DNA from: Atopobiaceae bacterium
GTDB lineage: Bacteria > Actinomycetota > Coriobacteriia > Coriobacteriales > Atopobiaceae
Direction: 5' to 3'
NCBI GenBank assembly: GCA_017460265.1
Contig: JAFUBJ010000467.1
Span: forward strand, 1-5,554
Length of the DNA: 5,554 nt
Shown here one piece after another: positions 5,525 through 5,554 of the stretch. A program made the position numbers and the translations under genes. Positions within the stretch are counted from its first letter, which is position 1. Every line of letters starts with the position of its first letter. Under the pieces are notes generated by a model that ran no database searches, was not told the DNA's origin, and worked only from the letters and a program-made list of their open reading frames with translations.

Positions 5525-5554
5525 CATACACAGACGTTATGACAAGATACAAAT
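5525..5554. other. Start of the next intergenic region
   Basis: Thirty AT-richer bases after the ROK stop, ending in TTATGACAAGATACAAAT. They could be part of a promoter or operator for a following gene, but the window ends and nothing can be assigned. Confidence 0.3.

Overview
The window looks like an accessory, decaying stretch of a high-GC bacterial chromosome. Codons in the better-preserved genes favour G or C in the third position, ribosome binding sites are of the AAGGAGG type, and the combination of a ROK repressor, a zinc alcohol dehydrogenase and a UPF0303 protein would fit a gut or oral actinobacterium of the Coriobacteriia (for example an Olsenella relative). That taxonomic guess is an inference.

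Left part (1-2148): a GC-rich non-coding end, then the 3' end of an unidentified minus-strand gene (279 to about 540) with a plausible terminator. It is joined head to head, near position 541, to a plus-strand gene remnant that keeps the DUF1524 (HNH-like) nuclease end of a GmrSD/DUF262-type restriction protein. An intact NERD-nuclease gene with a topoisomerase-type zinc finger follows (1390-2148).

Middle part (2149-3325): no intact gene. It holds three copies of a 38-bp hairpin element (one before, two after), a mirror-symmetric array of four 30-bp repeats with a 50-bp period, a small dyad, and the 3' third of a Fic-family gene. The Fic reading frame is broken by a 10-bp unit repeated three times; removing two units restores it.

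Right part (3326-5554): a two-gene operon encodes an 88-residue acidic protein with a double-glycine-like motif and a UPF0303 (GlcG/HbpS-like) protein, and ends in a strong terminator. Then come the last ~43 codons of a minus-strand zinc alcohol dehydrogenase and, diverging from it, a nearly full-length ROK repressor gene with a nonsense codon and a +1 slip in a G6 run.

Taken together, the genes read as a defence or toxin-like region (GmrSD, NERD, Fic) next to a decayed sugar/alcohol metabolism regulator pair. I see no complete multi-gene system. The least explained items are the repeat array at 2235-2431, the hairpin family, and the small double-glycine-like protein.
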